A DNA stretch of 38,297 bases. It comes from CAIQIA01 sp945861105. GTDB lineage: Bacteria > Cyanobacteriota > Cyanobacteriia > PCC-6307 > Cyanobiaceae. Where the stretch lies: contig CANLCC010000020.1 of assembly GCA_947488815.1 (NCBI GenBank), positions 1-38,297 on the forward strand, written 5' to 3'. Under the pieces are notes generated by a model. It was not told the DNA's origin. It saw only the letters and a program-made list of their open reading frames with translations, and made no database searches. Made by a program: the position numbers and the translations under genes. This document shows, one piece after another, positions 7,142-15,334 of the stretch. Position 1 is the stretch's first letter. Each line of letters begins with the position of its first letter.

Positions 7142-8656
7142 TCAGGGGGAGCTTTCCGTGGCCAGAGCCCTTGCTGCCTCCTCCCGGTCGTCGAAGTGAA
7201 TCTTCTCGCTGCCCAGGATCTGGTAATCCTCGTGACCTTTGCCGGCAATCAGCACCAGGTCACCGCCAGCGGCCGAAGCGATCGCCCCCTGGATGGCCTG
7301 CCGCCGGTCAGCCTCGACCACCAGTGCCGTGCCGGCGGGAATGCCGGCCACCACATCCTCCAGGATTCGGGCAGGGTCCTCGGTGCGGGGGTTGTCGGAG
7401 GTGACCACCACCCGGTCCGCCAGCCGGGCGGCGATGGCCCCCATCTGCGGGCGTTTGCCCCGGTCCCGGTCGCCACCGCAGCCGAAGACGCAGATCAGCT
7501 CCCGGTCGGTGAAGGGCCGACAGGCCCGCAGGGCGTTGTCGAGGGCATCGGGGGTGTGGGCGTAGTCGACGAGCACCGCCGGTTGATCGGCGCGACCCGG
7601 CACCCGTTCCATGCGTCCGGGCACCCCCCGGAACGACGCCAATCCCTGCAGCAACACGTCAAGGGGCAGCTCCTGCTGCAGCAGAACCCCCACCGCCTGC
7701 AGCACATTCATGAGATTGAACCCGCCCACCAGGGGAGAACGGAAGGGCGCTGAACCGACAGGCGTGACGATGGTTCCTTCGACGCCGGCGGCAGACATGC
7801 GCAGGTCGGCCATGGTCAGCTCGACCGTCGGATCCTCGAGGGAGCTGCGCCAGCACCGCTCCCCCAGCCGGGAGGCCAGCCGGCGGCCGTGGGCATCATC
7901 CACATTGACCACCGCTGTTCCCGCCAGCAGCGAAGGCTCGAAGAGCCGGGCCTTGGCCTGGAAGTAACTGTCCAGATCGGCGTGGTAGTCGAGATGGTCC
8001 TGGGTGAGGTTGGTGAAGACGGCCCCCGCGAAGCGGCAGCCAGCGACCCGTTGCTGATCGAGGGCATGGGAGCTGACCTCCATCGCCGCCAGGCGCACCC
8101 CCGCCGCCACGGCCTGGGCCAGTTCGGCCTGCAGCTGGTCGGCGAACGGGGTGGTGTGGGAGGCGGTGAGGGTACGGCCCGGCCAGCGGTTGACGAGGGT
8201 GCCGAACAGGGCCGCCGGCCAGCCCGCAGCGGCGGCCAGATGCTCGATCAGATGGGTCGTGGTGGTTTTGCCGTTGGTGCCGGTGACGCCGATCAGCCTC
8301 AGTCCGGCGCTCGGGAATCCCCAGAAGGCCGCCGCCAGGCGGCCCGCCGCATCGGCGAGGGGATCCGCCAGCACAAGCACGGGGTCCTTGGGGCCGGGCG
8401 GGGCCAGGGCCGCGGCGGCCGGACCGATCACGGCGGCACTGGCGCCGGCCTGCAGCGCCGCCGGCCAGAACGAACCTCCATCGACACGGCCGCCGGGCAG
8501 CCCCACGAACAGGGTGCCCGGTGCCACCCGTCGGGAATCGGCACTGACGGCCGTGACCGGAGGATCCGGCAGGCCGGAGGGAACCGGCAGGCCGGCATCC
8601 CTGAGCAGTTCGTGCAGTCGGACGGCGGGGGTCGGCTGCGGGGCAGCGGAGGTCAT
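7142..8656 (-). CDS. murE: UDP-MurNAc-tripeptide synthetase (meso-DAP adding)
   Basis: This cytoplasmic ligase adds meso-diaminopimelate to UDP-MurNAc-L-Ala-D-Glu with ATP during peptidoglycan synthesis. The 504-residue protein shows the P-loop GVTGTNGKTTTTH (GKTTTT around 129-134), the Mur central domain (FTNLTQDHLDYH) and DNPRTEDP near residue 420. The DNPR motif marks DAP rather than lysine specificity. The C-terminal domain contains VLIAGKGHEDYQ. The start is ATG at 8656. It follows the glutaredoxin-like gene by 30 bases on the same strand. Confidence 0.96.
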   Translation of the reverse strand: MTSAAPQPTPAVRLHELLRDAGLPVPSGLPDPPVTAVSADSRRVAPGTLFVGLPGGRVDGGSFWPAALQAGASAAVIGPAAAALAPPGPKDPVLVLADPLADAAGRLAAAFWGFPSAGLRLIGVTGTNGKTTTTHLIEHLAAAAGWPAALFGTLVNRWPGRTLTASHTTPFADQLQAELAQAVAAGVRLAAMEVSSHALDQQRVAGCRFAGAVFTNLTQDHLDYHADLDSYFQAKARLFEPSLLAGTAVVNVDDAHGRRLASRLGERCWRSSLEDPTVELTMADLRMSAAGVEGTIVTPVGSAPFRSPLVGGFNLMNVLQAVGVLLQQELPLDVLLQGLASFRGVPGRMERVPGRADQPAVLVDYAHTPDALDNALRACRPFTDRELICVFGCGGDRDRGKRPQMGAIAARLADRVVVTSDNPRTEDPARILEDVVAGIPAGTALVVEADRRQAIQGAIASAAGGDLVLIAGKGHEDYQILGSEKIHFDDREEAARALATESSP

Positions 8657-8686
8657 CGTCGGCCGATGCTGCGGATGCGGGCCGTT

Positions 8687-8992
8687 CTAGGCGGTTTTGG
8701 ACCCAGAAATCCGATCGCGCAACCATTCCACCAGTCGGTCCCCTGCCAGCCGGGGGGGAACCCGCGGCAGCAGTCGGTCGGAACGACCGGCCTGGCGCAG
8801 CAGCAGCACCGGCACCTCGACGTCGTACCGGGCCAGCAACACAGGATCGCCATCAACATCAACGGCCTGCACGGGCAGCGGCAGGGCAGGGCCAAGGGAG
8901 GCGAGCCGCTCGGCCAGGCCTTCGCAGAGGCAGCACCCCCGACGGGTGACCAGCACCAGCACGGTCCCCTCAGGCACGGTCCACTCAGGCAT
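8687..8992 (-). CDS. Glutaredoxin/thioredoxin-fold protein (DUF836-like)
   Basis: This small thioredoxin-fold protein begins MPEWTVPEGTVLVLVTRRGC with a CxxC pair in GCCLCEGLAERL. Next comes QAVDVDGDPVLLARYDVEVP, with the cis-proline segment VEVPVLLL expected of the fold, and a C-terminal helix. Glutaredoxin-like proteins of this type often sit beside murE in cyanobacteria; the substrate is unknown. From ATG 8992 it has 101 residues. The start is uncertain: a 15-bp repeat offers in-frame ATGs at 9022, 9007 and 8992 and GTGs at 8977 and 8962. ATG 8992 is the first that does not overlap yidD. Confidence 0.75.
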   Translation of the reverse strand: MPEWTVPEGTVLVLVTRRGCCLCEGLAERLASLGPALPLPVQAVDVDGDPVLLARYDVEVPVLLLRQAGRSDRLLPRVPPRLAGDRLVEWLRDRISGSKTA

Positions 8993-9034
8993 GGGCCCCT
9001 CAGGCATGGGCCCCTCAGGCATGGGCCCCTGCCC
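8960..9034 (-). repeat. 15-bp tandem repeat, SD-like motif plus start codon
   Basis: There are four full units and one partial unit of 15 bases: 8960-8974, 8975-8989, 8990-9004, 9005-9019 and 9020-9034. On the minus strand the unit reads CCTGAGGGGCCCATG; the two units nearest the gene body are degenerate and end in GTG. The length keeps frame and encodes PEGPM or PEWTV/PEGTV repeats. Each unit pairs a GAGGGG Shine-Dalgarno-like run with a start codon about three bases later. The yidD stop (TGA, complement of 9015-9017) also comes from a unit. Confidence 0.85.
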
Positions 9035-9320
9035 CTGGGGGCCGGGTCGCTGGTCCGGGGGACGGAGGAGGGGGCACGGGATCAAATCCCGAACCGCCCC
9101 AGGGATGACATCGGGCCAGGCGCTGCAGGGTGAGCACACTGCCCCGCCAGGCCCCATGGCCCTCGAGGGCCTCGAGGGCGTAGGCACTGCAGCTGGGCAC
9201 GTAACGGCAGCGAGGGGGACCCAGCAGGGGTGAAATCAACCAGCGGTACAGGCGCACGAGGGCCTGCAGCAGCCGCACCAACGGCCGTCGATGGAGGGTC
9301 TCTGGGCGAGGTAGGATCAC
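9015..9320 (-). CDS. yidD: Membrane protein insertion efficiency factor YidD
   Basis: YidD is a small membrane-associated protein that aids YidC-dependent insertion. The hallmark segment LISPLLGPPRCRYVPSCSAY is present, followed by ALEALEGHG and RLARCHPWGGSGFDPVPPPP, covering the family core. The proposed start is GTG at 9320 (VILPRPETLHRRPL...), giving 101 residues; the frame stays open to an ATG at 9398, but that stretch is not YidD-like. Unlike many bacteria, yidD here is not in the rpmH-rnpA-yidC block but heads the murE-strand run. Its stop is inside the 15-bp repeat. Confidence 0.9.
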   Translation of the reverse strand: MILPRPETLHRRPLVRLLQALVRLYRWLISPLLGPPRCRYVPSCSAYALEALEGHGAWRGSVLTLQRLARCHPWGGSGFDPVPPPPSPGPATRPPGAGAHA

Positions 9321-9448
9321 AGATTCGCCCCCAGGCCATGCCGGGGCGCCGGTGGAAAGGTCAGGTCCTGCTGGGCTCTGCACCTCCTCTCGGCACACCG
9401 GCGGAACCCTGCGGACGAATCAATCCATCCTGACTCCTTTCTGTCTCC

Positions 9449-10057
9449 ATGTCTCGATACCGCGGTGCTCGACTGAGGGTGACGCGGCGCTTGGGAGACC
9501 TTCCCGGTCTCACCCGTAAGTCCGCCAAGCGGTCTTACCCACCAGGTCAGCACGGCCAAGCCCGTCGCAAGCGCTCCGAATACGCCATCCGTCTCGAAGA
9601 GAAGCAGAAGCTTCGTTTCAATTACGGCATCTCTGAACGGCAGCTCGTCCGCTACGTGAAGAAGGCCCGTGCCATGGAAGGGTCCACCGGCACGAACCTC
9701 CTCAAGCTGCTTGAAGGACGCCTCGACAATGTCTGTTTCCGTCTCGGTTTCGGACCCACCATCCCCGGCGCCCGCCAGCTGGTCAACCATGGTCATGTGA
9801 CCGTGAATGGCCGGGTGGTCGACATCGCCAGCTACCAGTGCCGTTCGGGCGACGTGGTGGCCATCCGCGAGCGGAAACCAAGCCGCAAACTGGCCGAAAC
9901 CAACCTTGAGTTCCCCGGCCTCGCCAACATTCCTCCCCATCTTGAGTTTGAGAAGGCCAAGATGACCGCCCGGGTCACCGGTGGTTGCGAGCGGGAGTGG
10001 GTGGCGCTCGAGATCAACGAACTGCTGGTGGTGGAGTACTACAGCCGCAAGGTCTGA
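9449..10057 (+). CDS. rpsD: 30S ribosomal protein S4
   Basis: S4 is a primary 16S rRNA binder and an early assembly protein of the small subunit. The 202-residue sequence starts MSRYRGARLRVTRRLGDLPG and contains the conserved SYPPGQHGQARRK and the S4 RNA-binding domain (VCFRLGFGPTIPGARQLVNH, GHVTVNGRVVDI). The length is standard. Codon choice is slightly more AT-tolerant than in neighbours, as expected for a highly expressed gene. It is divergent from yidD, and a strong hairpin follows it. Confidence 0.98.
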   Translation: MSRYRGARLRVTRRLGDLPGLTRKSAKRSYPPGQHGQARRKRSEYAIRLEEKQKLRFNYGISERQLVRYVKKARAMEGSTGTNLLKLLEGRLDNVCFRLGFGPTIPGARQLVNHGHVTVNGRVVDIASYQCRSGDVVAIRERKPSRKLAETNLEFPGLANIPPHLEFEKAKMTARVTGGCEREWVALEINELLVVEYYSRKV

Positions 10058-10103
10058 GCGCCTCCATTGTTTCTGTCCAGGCTGGTGTCTCTGCCCTGGC
10101 TGT

Positions 10104-10132
10104 CCCCCGTCCGGACGCTGTCCGGACGGGGG
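10104..10132. terminator. Perfect 13-bp hairpin between rpsD and trpC
   Basis: The arms CCCCCGTCCGGAC (10104-10116) and GTCCGGACGGGGG (10120-10132) pair perfectly around a three-base GCT loop. On the plus strand it is followed by ATTTCATTGTTTC, a loose T-rich tail. It lies 46 bases after the rpsD stop and 11 bases past the trpC stop on the other strand. It therefore probably ends both convergent transcripts. Confidence 0.8.
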
Positions 10133-10143
10133 ATTTCATTGTT

Positions 10144-11052
10144 TCAGCCTTCGATCAGCCTCTCCAGGGCGGTCGTCACATCGTCCTGGCGCATGAGGGC
10201 TTCACCCACCAGCACCGCATCGGCTCCGGCCTGCTGGACGCGGTCGAGATCGGTGCGACTGAACAACCCCGACTCACTCACCAGCAGGGCACCACAGCGG
10301 CGCAGCTGATCGCCATGGGAACCCATGAGCTGCTCCGTGGTGGCGAGATCGGTCTCAAAGCTGGTCAGGTCACGGTTGTTGATGCCGATCAGGGTGCCGG
10401 CGGCCTGGGCCGGCGTTGACCAGACGGGGAGTGCAAGCACCCGCTCCATCTCCTCACTGTCATGCACCTCGAGCAGCACCGTCAGCCCGAGCCCATGGGC
10501 CACCCGCAGGAGATAGGTGAGGTCCTGGTCACTGAGGATCGCAGCGATCAGCAGGGCCGCATCGGCGCCGGCCACGCGGGCCTGATAGAGCTGATATGGG
10601 CTGAGGATGAAGTCCTTGCAGAGCAGGGGCAGGTCCACAACCTGACGCACCGCCACCAGCACATCAAATCCACCCTGGAAGAAGGGGCGGTCGGTGAGCA
10701 CCGAGAGGCAGCTGGCGCCACCGTCGGCGTAGGCCCTGGCGATCGCTTCGGGATCGAAGTGTTCTCGGATCACCCCTTTGCTGGGGCTTGCTTTCTTGAT
10801 CTCAGCGATCACAGCCGGTCGGCGGCAACTGGCCCGCAGGGCGGCCACGAAGTCCCGGGGTGGCGGCAGCTCCAGCACCTGCTTCTTGAGACTGTCGAGG
10901 GGAACCCGCTCCCGGGCCTGGGCCGTCTCACGGTCCTTCTCCCACACGATCTGCTCGAGGATGTGCCGTGGCTCTTCCTCTTGATGGGGGATGCCGAATT
11001 CGAGATGGGCCACCCGCACGCTGGGGTTGGGGGGGCGACGACGGATCTGCAT
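10144..11052 (-). CDS. trpC: Indole-3-glycerol phosphate synthase
   Basis: This enzyme closes the indole ring from carboxyphenylaminodeoxyribulose phosphate in tryptophan synthesis. It is a 302-residue TIM barrel. The catalytic motifs AVIAEIKKASPSKG and LPLLCKDFILSPYQLYQARV are present, as are LIGINNRDLTSFETDL and LLVSESGLFSRTD for phosphate binding. An N-terminal extension of about 40 residues (IRRRPPNPSVRVAHLEFGIP) precedes the barrel. It starts eight bases after the lpd stop, so both are likely on one transcript. Confidence 0.96.
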   Translation of the reverse strand: MQIRRRPPNPSVRVAHLEFGIPHQEEEPRHILEQIVWEKDRETAQARERVPLDSLKKQVLELPPPRDFVAALRASCRRPAVIAEIKKASPSKGVIREHFDPEAIARAYADGGASCLSVLTDRPFFQGGFDVLVAVRQVVDLPLLCKDFILSPYQLYQARVAGADAALLIAAILSDQDLTYLLRVAHGLGLTVLLEVHDSEEMERVLALPVWSTPAQAAGTLIGINNRDLTSFETDLATTEQLMGSHGDQLRRCGALLVSESGLFSRTDLDRVQQAGADAVLVGEALMRQDDVTTALERLIEG

Positions 11053-11060
11053 GGGCGACC

Positions 11061-12518
11061 TCAGTGCGCGACGGCGTGGGCAGCCTGCTTGTAGGCCGCT
11101 TCGACCACCTCACTGAGGGTGGGGTGGGTGTGCACCTCCTGCACGAGGGTGAGCACGGACTGACGACGGGCAATGGCGTTGGCGATCTCCTGGATCAGAT
11201 CGGCGGCATGCAACCCGTAGATGTGGGCACCCAGCACCTCGCCGTTGTCCCGTCGGAACAGCAGCTTCAACATCCCGTCGCTCTCGAGTTCGGCCAGGGC
11301 CTTGGAGTTGGCCTTGAAGTAACTGCGAACGCTGCCCAGTTCAAATCCCTCCCGTTCGGCCTCACTGCGGGCCTCGGCCTCCGACAGGCCCACCGAACCG
11401 ATCTCGGGGTGGGTAAAGGTGGCGGCGGGAATGGATCGGTAATCGATGTGGCGCTGACCGCCGGCGATGTTCTCGACAGCCACGACCCCCTGGGCCGCGG
11501 CGGTGTGCGCCAGCATCATCTTGCCGGTCACATCCCCCACGGCCCAGAGGTGGGGCACCGGCTCAGCACCGGCCAGCACCCGCATGCCGTCATCGACGGG
11601 GATGAACCCCCGCTGGGTCTCGACACCGACCGACGCCAGATTGAGACTGGCGCTGACCGGCACCCGACCGGTGGCCACCAGCACGGCGTCCACCTCAAGG
11701 GTCTCGACGGGCTCGCGACTGGCGGCATCCACCAGTTCGATGCGCACGGGGCGACCGGGGATGACGCGGCTGGCCAGCACCCCGGAGCGGGTCTCGATGT
11801 CGCGCCCCTCGATGAGCCGACGGGCCGCCAGCTTGGCGATGTCGGGATCAAAGGTGGGCATCACCCGATCCAGGGCTTCGATCATCGTCACCTCGCAGCC
11901 GAGGGCGGTGTACACATCAGCAAACTCAAGACCGATGTAGCCGCTGCCGACGATGGCCAGCCAGGGGGGCAGGCTCGCCAGTCGGATGGCGTCATCACTG
12001 GTGAAGACCGTTTCACCATCAATGGTGATGCCCGGCGGTACGAAGGGATCGGAACCTGTGGCGATGACCACATCGCCGGCACTGAGCACCCGTTCGATGC
12101 CACTGGCCTCGCGGACGGCCACCCGCTGGGGCCCATCGAGGCGCCCCTCGCCCCGCAGGATCGTCACCCCAGCCCGTTCCAGGGTCTTGGTGAGATTGCC
12201 GCGGATGGTGGCCACCAGCTGGGCGGCATGGTCGGCGATGCCCTGACGGTCAAACTGCAAGGAACCGGCCGTGATCCCAAAACCCGCCAGGTGGGCGGCA
12301 TCCCCCAGTTCCCGCACCCGACCGGCAGCGGCCAGCAGGGCCTTGGAGGGCACACATCCCCTGTTGACACAGGTGCCGCCCATCTCGCGGGACTCGACGA
12401 TCGCGGTGCTGAGGCCAAGATCTGCGGCGTGCTTGGCGGCATCAAAGCCTCCGTAGCCGGCGCCGATGACGATCACATCGAAATCCACTCCCTTTCCGGA
12501 ACCACCAGTCGCAGTCAA
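11061..12518 (-). CDS. lpdA: Dihydrolipoyl dehydrogenase
   Basis: This FAD-dependent E3 subunit reoxidises lipoamide in 2-oxo-acid dehydrogenase and glycine-cleavage complexes. The 485-residue protein has the FAD motif VIGAGYGGFDAAKHAADLG, the redox disulfide C50/C55 in GGTCVNRGCVPSKALL, the NAD fold AIVGSGYIGLEFADVY and the C-terminal catalytic His-Glu region VHTHPTLSEVVEAAY. Its ATG overlaps the stop of the upstream methyltransferase by four bases (ATGA), so the two are translationally coupled. Confidence 0.96.
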   Translation of the reverse strand: MTATGGSGKGVDFDVIVIGAGYGGFDAAKHAADLGLSTAIVESREMGGTCVNRGCVPSKALLAAAGRVRELGDAAHLAGFGITAGSLQFDRQGIADHAAQLVATIRGNLTKTLERAGVTILRGEGRLDGPQRVAVREASGIERVLSAGDVVIATGSDPFVPPGITIDGETVFTSDDAIRLASLPPWLAIVGSGYIGLEFADVYTALGCEVTMIEALDRVMPTFDPDIAKLAARRLIEGRDIETRSGVLASRVIPGRPVRIELVDAASREPVETLEVDAVLVATGRVPVSASLNLASVGVETQRGFIPVDDGMRVLAGAEPVPHLWAVGDVTGKMMLAHTAAAQGVVAVENIAGGQRHIDYRSIPAATFTHPEIGSVGLSEAEARSEAEREGFELGSVRSYFKANSKALAELESDGMLKLLFRRDNGEVLGAHIYGLHAADLIQEIANAIARRQSVLTLVQEVHTHPTLSEVVEAAYKQAAHAVAH

Positions 12519-13327
12519 CGGCCCAGCCCAGCTCCCGACGATTCTCCCCTGTCGGCGGTCACCTGACGCCAGCGCTCCAGCAGCAGCACCCCCCCCGCCA
12601 CTGCCACGTTGAGAGATTCCACCCGTTCGTCGTGGGGAATGGACACCCGCCGCACCTCCGGCAGGGCCAGCAGCTCGGGAGCCAGACCGGCTCCTTCGTT
12701 ACCGAGCAGCAGCAGGCTGGCGGGCCGCCAGTCCACGGCCCAGTAGGGCTCCCCGCCCTCCCGGACGGCGGCCAGCACCTGCCAGCCGACGGCCACGGCC
12801 GCCTGCACGACAGAGGCCAACTCCTCCTGGCGTCGGAGGGGGAGCTGCAGGGACGCCCCGGCTGATGCCCGCAGCACCTTGGGCTGCCAGGGATCGGCAC
12901 CACCCCCCAGCCACAGGCCGCCGACCCCGGAGGCCAGCGACGTGCGCAATATTGTGCCGAGGTTGCCGGGATCCTGCAGACGATCCAGGGCCAGCCAGAG
13001 GCCTGAGGACGCCGGCTGGGGCAACGGTGGCGCCGACGGCAGGGCCGCGCTGGCCACCAGGGCGAGAACCCCATCCGGGGTCTCGGTGCTGGCCATGGCC
13101 CTGAGCAGCTCGGCGGTCACGGGCTGCTGCGGCCAGGCCCCCGCCAGGGCCGGATGGTCGGCGAACCAGTCGGGGGTGGCCACCAGCAGCTCGGGCTGCA
13201 GCCCCCACCGACGGCACTCCTGCACAAGGTGAGTGCCCTCCAGGAGGATCAGCCCCTGGTCCCGCCGCCCGCGGGGCTGGTGCAGCTCCCGCACCCGGGC
13301 CACCAGGGGGTTGCGGCGGGAACTCAG
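12515..13327 (-). CDS. TrmH/SpoU-family RNA methyltransferase
   Basis: This SPOUT-class enzyme transfers a methyl group from AdoMet to a ribose 2'-OH in rRNA or tRNA. The three SpoU motifs are clear: LALDRLQDPGNLGTILRTS, LLLLGNEGAGL and VSIPHDERVESLNVAVAGG. An N-terminal substrate-binding domain contains LILLEGTHLVQE. The nearest GTG (13303) would drop SSRRNPL, which is conserved in the family. The frame is open only back to a TGA at 13355 and has no ATG, GTG or TTG there, so I place the start at CTG 13327 (ATC 13330 is the alternative). A GGAG lies eight bases before the CTG. Which RNA it modifies cannot be told. Confidence 0.85.
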   Translation of the reverse strand: MSSRRNPLVARVRELHQPRGRRDQGLILLEGTHLVQECRRWGLQPELLVATPDWFADHPALAGAWPQQPVTAELLRAMASTETPDGVLALVASAALPSAPPLPQPASSGLWLALDRLQDPGNLGTILRTSLASGVGGLWLGGGADPWQPKVLRASAGASLQLPLRRQEELASVVQAAVAVGWQVLAAVREGGEPYWAVDWRPASLLLLGNEGAGLAPELLALPEVRRVSIPHDERVESLNVAVAGGVLLLERWRQVTADRGESSGAGLGR

Positions 13328-13354
13328 GATGTCGGCTCCGGGAATGGCCAGGGG

Positions 13355-13603
13355 TCAGATCTCCGAGAAGCGGCGCAGGTGCAGGTCCTGCTTCAGGGTG
13401 AGACCCTCCGGGGTGAGGTCGAGGCCCTTCACCGAGGCGACCGAACCGCGGATGCCTTCGATCCTAAGGTTCTCAACCAGCTTCTTGAGCACCTCTTCCT
13501 CGACCTTGGCCTCGTCCAGGGAATCGGGAGTGAGGCTTTCAAGGAACTTGCCAACCTTGGAAGCCACCAGCTCTGAGGCGTTGGCGATTTTGAGAACGAT
13601 CAC
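13355..13603 (-). CDS. Hypothetical protein, 82 residues
   Basis: I do not recognise a family. The protein starts MIVLKIANASELVASKVGKF. A predicted helix rich in E and K (LDEAKVEEEVLKKLVENL) follows, then a basic-hydrophobic end (GLTLKQDLHLRRFSEI). It is soluble, charged and lacks cysteine, signal or membrane segments. The composition is markedly richer in K, E and I than its neighbours, which suggests a conserved small protein rather than a chance frame. It is the first gene of the run towards trpC and lies just downstream of tRNA-Leu(CAG) on the same strand. Confidence 0.65.
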   Translation of the reverse strand: MIVLKIANASELVASKVGKFLESLTPDSLDEAKVEEEVLKKLVENLRIEGIRGSVASVKGLDLTPEGLTLKQDLHLRRFSEI

Positions 13604-13750
13604 GGGGCTGGTACCGAACGGAACGAGACCCTGAAATCATGGCGAAGATTCAGGCGCCGGGCCATGTCCCGATGTCATGAAACGTGACTTGCAACCTTGC
13701 TGGCTGATCAGTCCCAGGCCCTGATCGGAGGGCCGGTGCTGGATTGACGA

Positions 13751-13834
13751 TGCGGATGGGGAGACTTGAACTCCCACGACATTGCTGCCACTAGTACCTG
13801 AAACTAGCGCGTCTACCAATTCCGCCACATCCGC
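13751..13834 (-). tRNA. tRNA-Leu (anticodon CAG)
   Basis: The minus strand folds as a class II tRNA. The acceptor is GCGGATG pairing with CATCCGC, discriminator A. The D arm contains GCGGAATTGGTAGACGC, the anticodon stem CTAGT/ACTAG encloses TTCAGGT (anticodon CAG), a long variable arm follows, and the T arm is GGGAGTTCAAGTCTCCC. CCA is not encoded. An open frame read through it at 13637-13876 is not a gene. Confidence 0.96.
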
Positions 13835-13950
13835 TGGCGTCGGCCTGGTGGTGGGGCTGATGCCCCGTCCGGCCATTCATGGACCATACCCCATCGTGCG
13901 CCTGGGAACCACGGCCTCCCGTGGGAGGACCGAGACACTTCCAGGGCCGG

Positions 13951-13962
13951 CCGTCTAGACGG
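13951..13962. promoter_or_regulatory. Perfect 12-bp palindrome upstream of murA
   Basis: CCGTCTAGACGG is a perfect palindrome about 52 bases before the murA ATG, in the 179-base gap after tRNA-Leu. It is flanked by GAGAC (13932-13936) and its complement GTCTC (13962-13966). It could be an operator, or a small hairpin in a leader. No regulator is identified. Beyond this the gap shows no gene. Confidence 0.3.
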
Positions 13963-14013
13963 TCTCAGGTTTGATTGTCAAGATGTGGCCAAGTCGGACG
14001 CCTTAGCAGATCC

Positions 14014-15315
14014 ATGACCAATCTCCTCACTGTCCCGACCACGTCCGCTCTGATTCCTCAGCTTGAAGTGCGGGGTGGACGTCGGCTAGATGGTGAGGTC
14101 CGCGTCAGCGGGGCCAAGAATTCGGCCCTGGTGCTGATGGCCGCCTCCCTGCTCACCGAAGAGCCCCTGCGCCTGCGCAACATCCCGGCCCTGTCGGACA
14201 TCGCCGGCATGGCTGAAATCCTTGCCGCCCTCGGAGTCCGCAGCGAGCGCAGCGGCGACAGCATCGAACTGCAGGCCTCCAGCCTGAGCCAGTCGTCGCC
14301 TCCCTACGACCTGGTCAACAGCCTGCGGGCCAGCTTCTTCTGCATCGGGCCCCTGCTGGCCCGCCTGGGTGTGGCCCGGGTCCCCCTGCCGGGTGGTTGC
14401 AAGATCGGCGCCCGCCCGGTGGTGGAGCATGTCAAGGGTCTCAAGGCCCTCGGCGCCCAGGTGTCGATCGAGCACGGCGTCGTCTCGGCGGTGGTGCCCG
14501 GCCGAGGCCATCGCCTGACCGGCGGTCGCATCCATCTCGACTGTCCCAGTGTCGGCGCCACCGAGACGCTGATGATGGCCGCCGCCCTTGCCGATGGCGA
14601 AACGATCATCGACAACGCTGCCCAGGAGCCTGAGGTCACCGACCTGGCGGGTCTGCTCATCGCCATGGGTGGCAAGGTCCGCGGTGCCGGCACCCCCACC
14701 ATCACCATCGTGGGCATGCCCCGCCTGCATGGGGCTGACTACCGGGTCATTCCCGACCGCATCGAAGCCGGAACCCTGCTGCTGGCGGCCGCCATCACCC
14801 GCTCGACCCTGCGGGTGGCGCCGGTGATTCCCGAGCACCTGGGTGCCGTCATCAGCAAGCTCGAAGAAGCCGGCTGCAGCATCCGTCCCGATGGGGTGGG
14901 GCTCACGATCAGCGCCGACACCATCCGTGCGGTGGATCTGCGCACCCAGCCCTTCCCCGGCTTCCCCACCGACCTGCAGGCACCGTTCATGAGCCTGCTG
15001 GCCACCGCCAGCGGCACCAGCGTCATCACCGAAGCGATCTTCGAGAACCGTCTTCAGCACGTCGGTGAGCTGCAGCGGATGGGCGCAGCGATCCGCACCC
15101 AGGGCAACACCGCCTTTGTCGAAGGGGTGAGTCAGCTCAGCGGCGCCCCGGTCACCGGCAGCGACCTGCGGGCCGCAGCCGCCATGGTGCTGGCAGGTCT
15201 GGCCGCGGATGGCACCACCCACGTGCAGGGCCTGCAACACCTCGACCGCGGCTACGACGACCTCGAAGGCAAGCTCAACAGCGTCGGCGCCTCGATCGTG
15301 CGACAGCACGTCTGA
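14014..15315 (+). CDS. murA: UDP-N-acetylglucosamine 1-carboxyvinyltransferase
   Basis: MurA transfers enolpyruvate from PEP to UDP-GlcNAc, the first committed step of peptidoglycan synthesis. From ATG 14014 the protein has 433 residues. The fosfomycin-target cysteine is present (C129 in PLPGGCKIGARPVVEHV), with the EPSP-synthase-like repeats GAKNSALVLMAASLL and TDLQAPFMSLLATASG. An upstream in-frame start at 13975 would add 13 residues that do not look like MurA. It converges with the tRNA-Leu(CAA) gene, with 19 bases between them. Confidence 0.96.
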   Translation: MTNLLTVPTTSALIPQLEVRGGRRLDGEVRVSGAKNSALVLMAASLLTEEPLRLRNIPALSDIAGMAEILAALGVRSERSGDSIELQASSLSQSSPPYDLVNSLRASFFCIGPLLARLGVARVPLPGGCKIGARPVVEHVKGLKALGAQVSIEHGVVSAVVPGRGHRLTGGRIHLDCPSVGATETLMMAAALADGETIIDNAAQEPEVTDLAGLLIAMGGKVRGAGTPTITIVGMPRLHGADYRVIPDRIEAGTLLLAAAITRSTLRVAPVIPEHLGAVISKLEEAGCSIRPDGVGLTISADTIRAVDLRTQPFPGFPTDLQAPFMSLLATASGTSVITEAIFENRLQHVGELQRMGAAIRTQGNTAFVEGVSQLSGAPVTGSDLRAAAAMVLAGLAADGTTHVQGLQHLDRGYDDLEGKLNSVGASIVRQHV

Positions 15316-15334
15316 GGACAGGATCAGCGGTCGA

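Noticed and set aside
10968..12566. Plus-strand open frame of 532 codons opposite lpdA
   Set aside because: The minus strand encodes a complete dihydrolipoyl dehydrogenase; the plus frame is H/G/D-rich shadow.
13637..13876. Minus-strand 79-codon frame
   Set aside because: It is read through tRNA-Leu(CAG), which explains its sequence.
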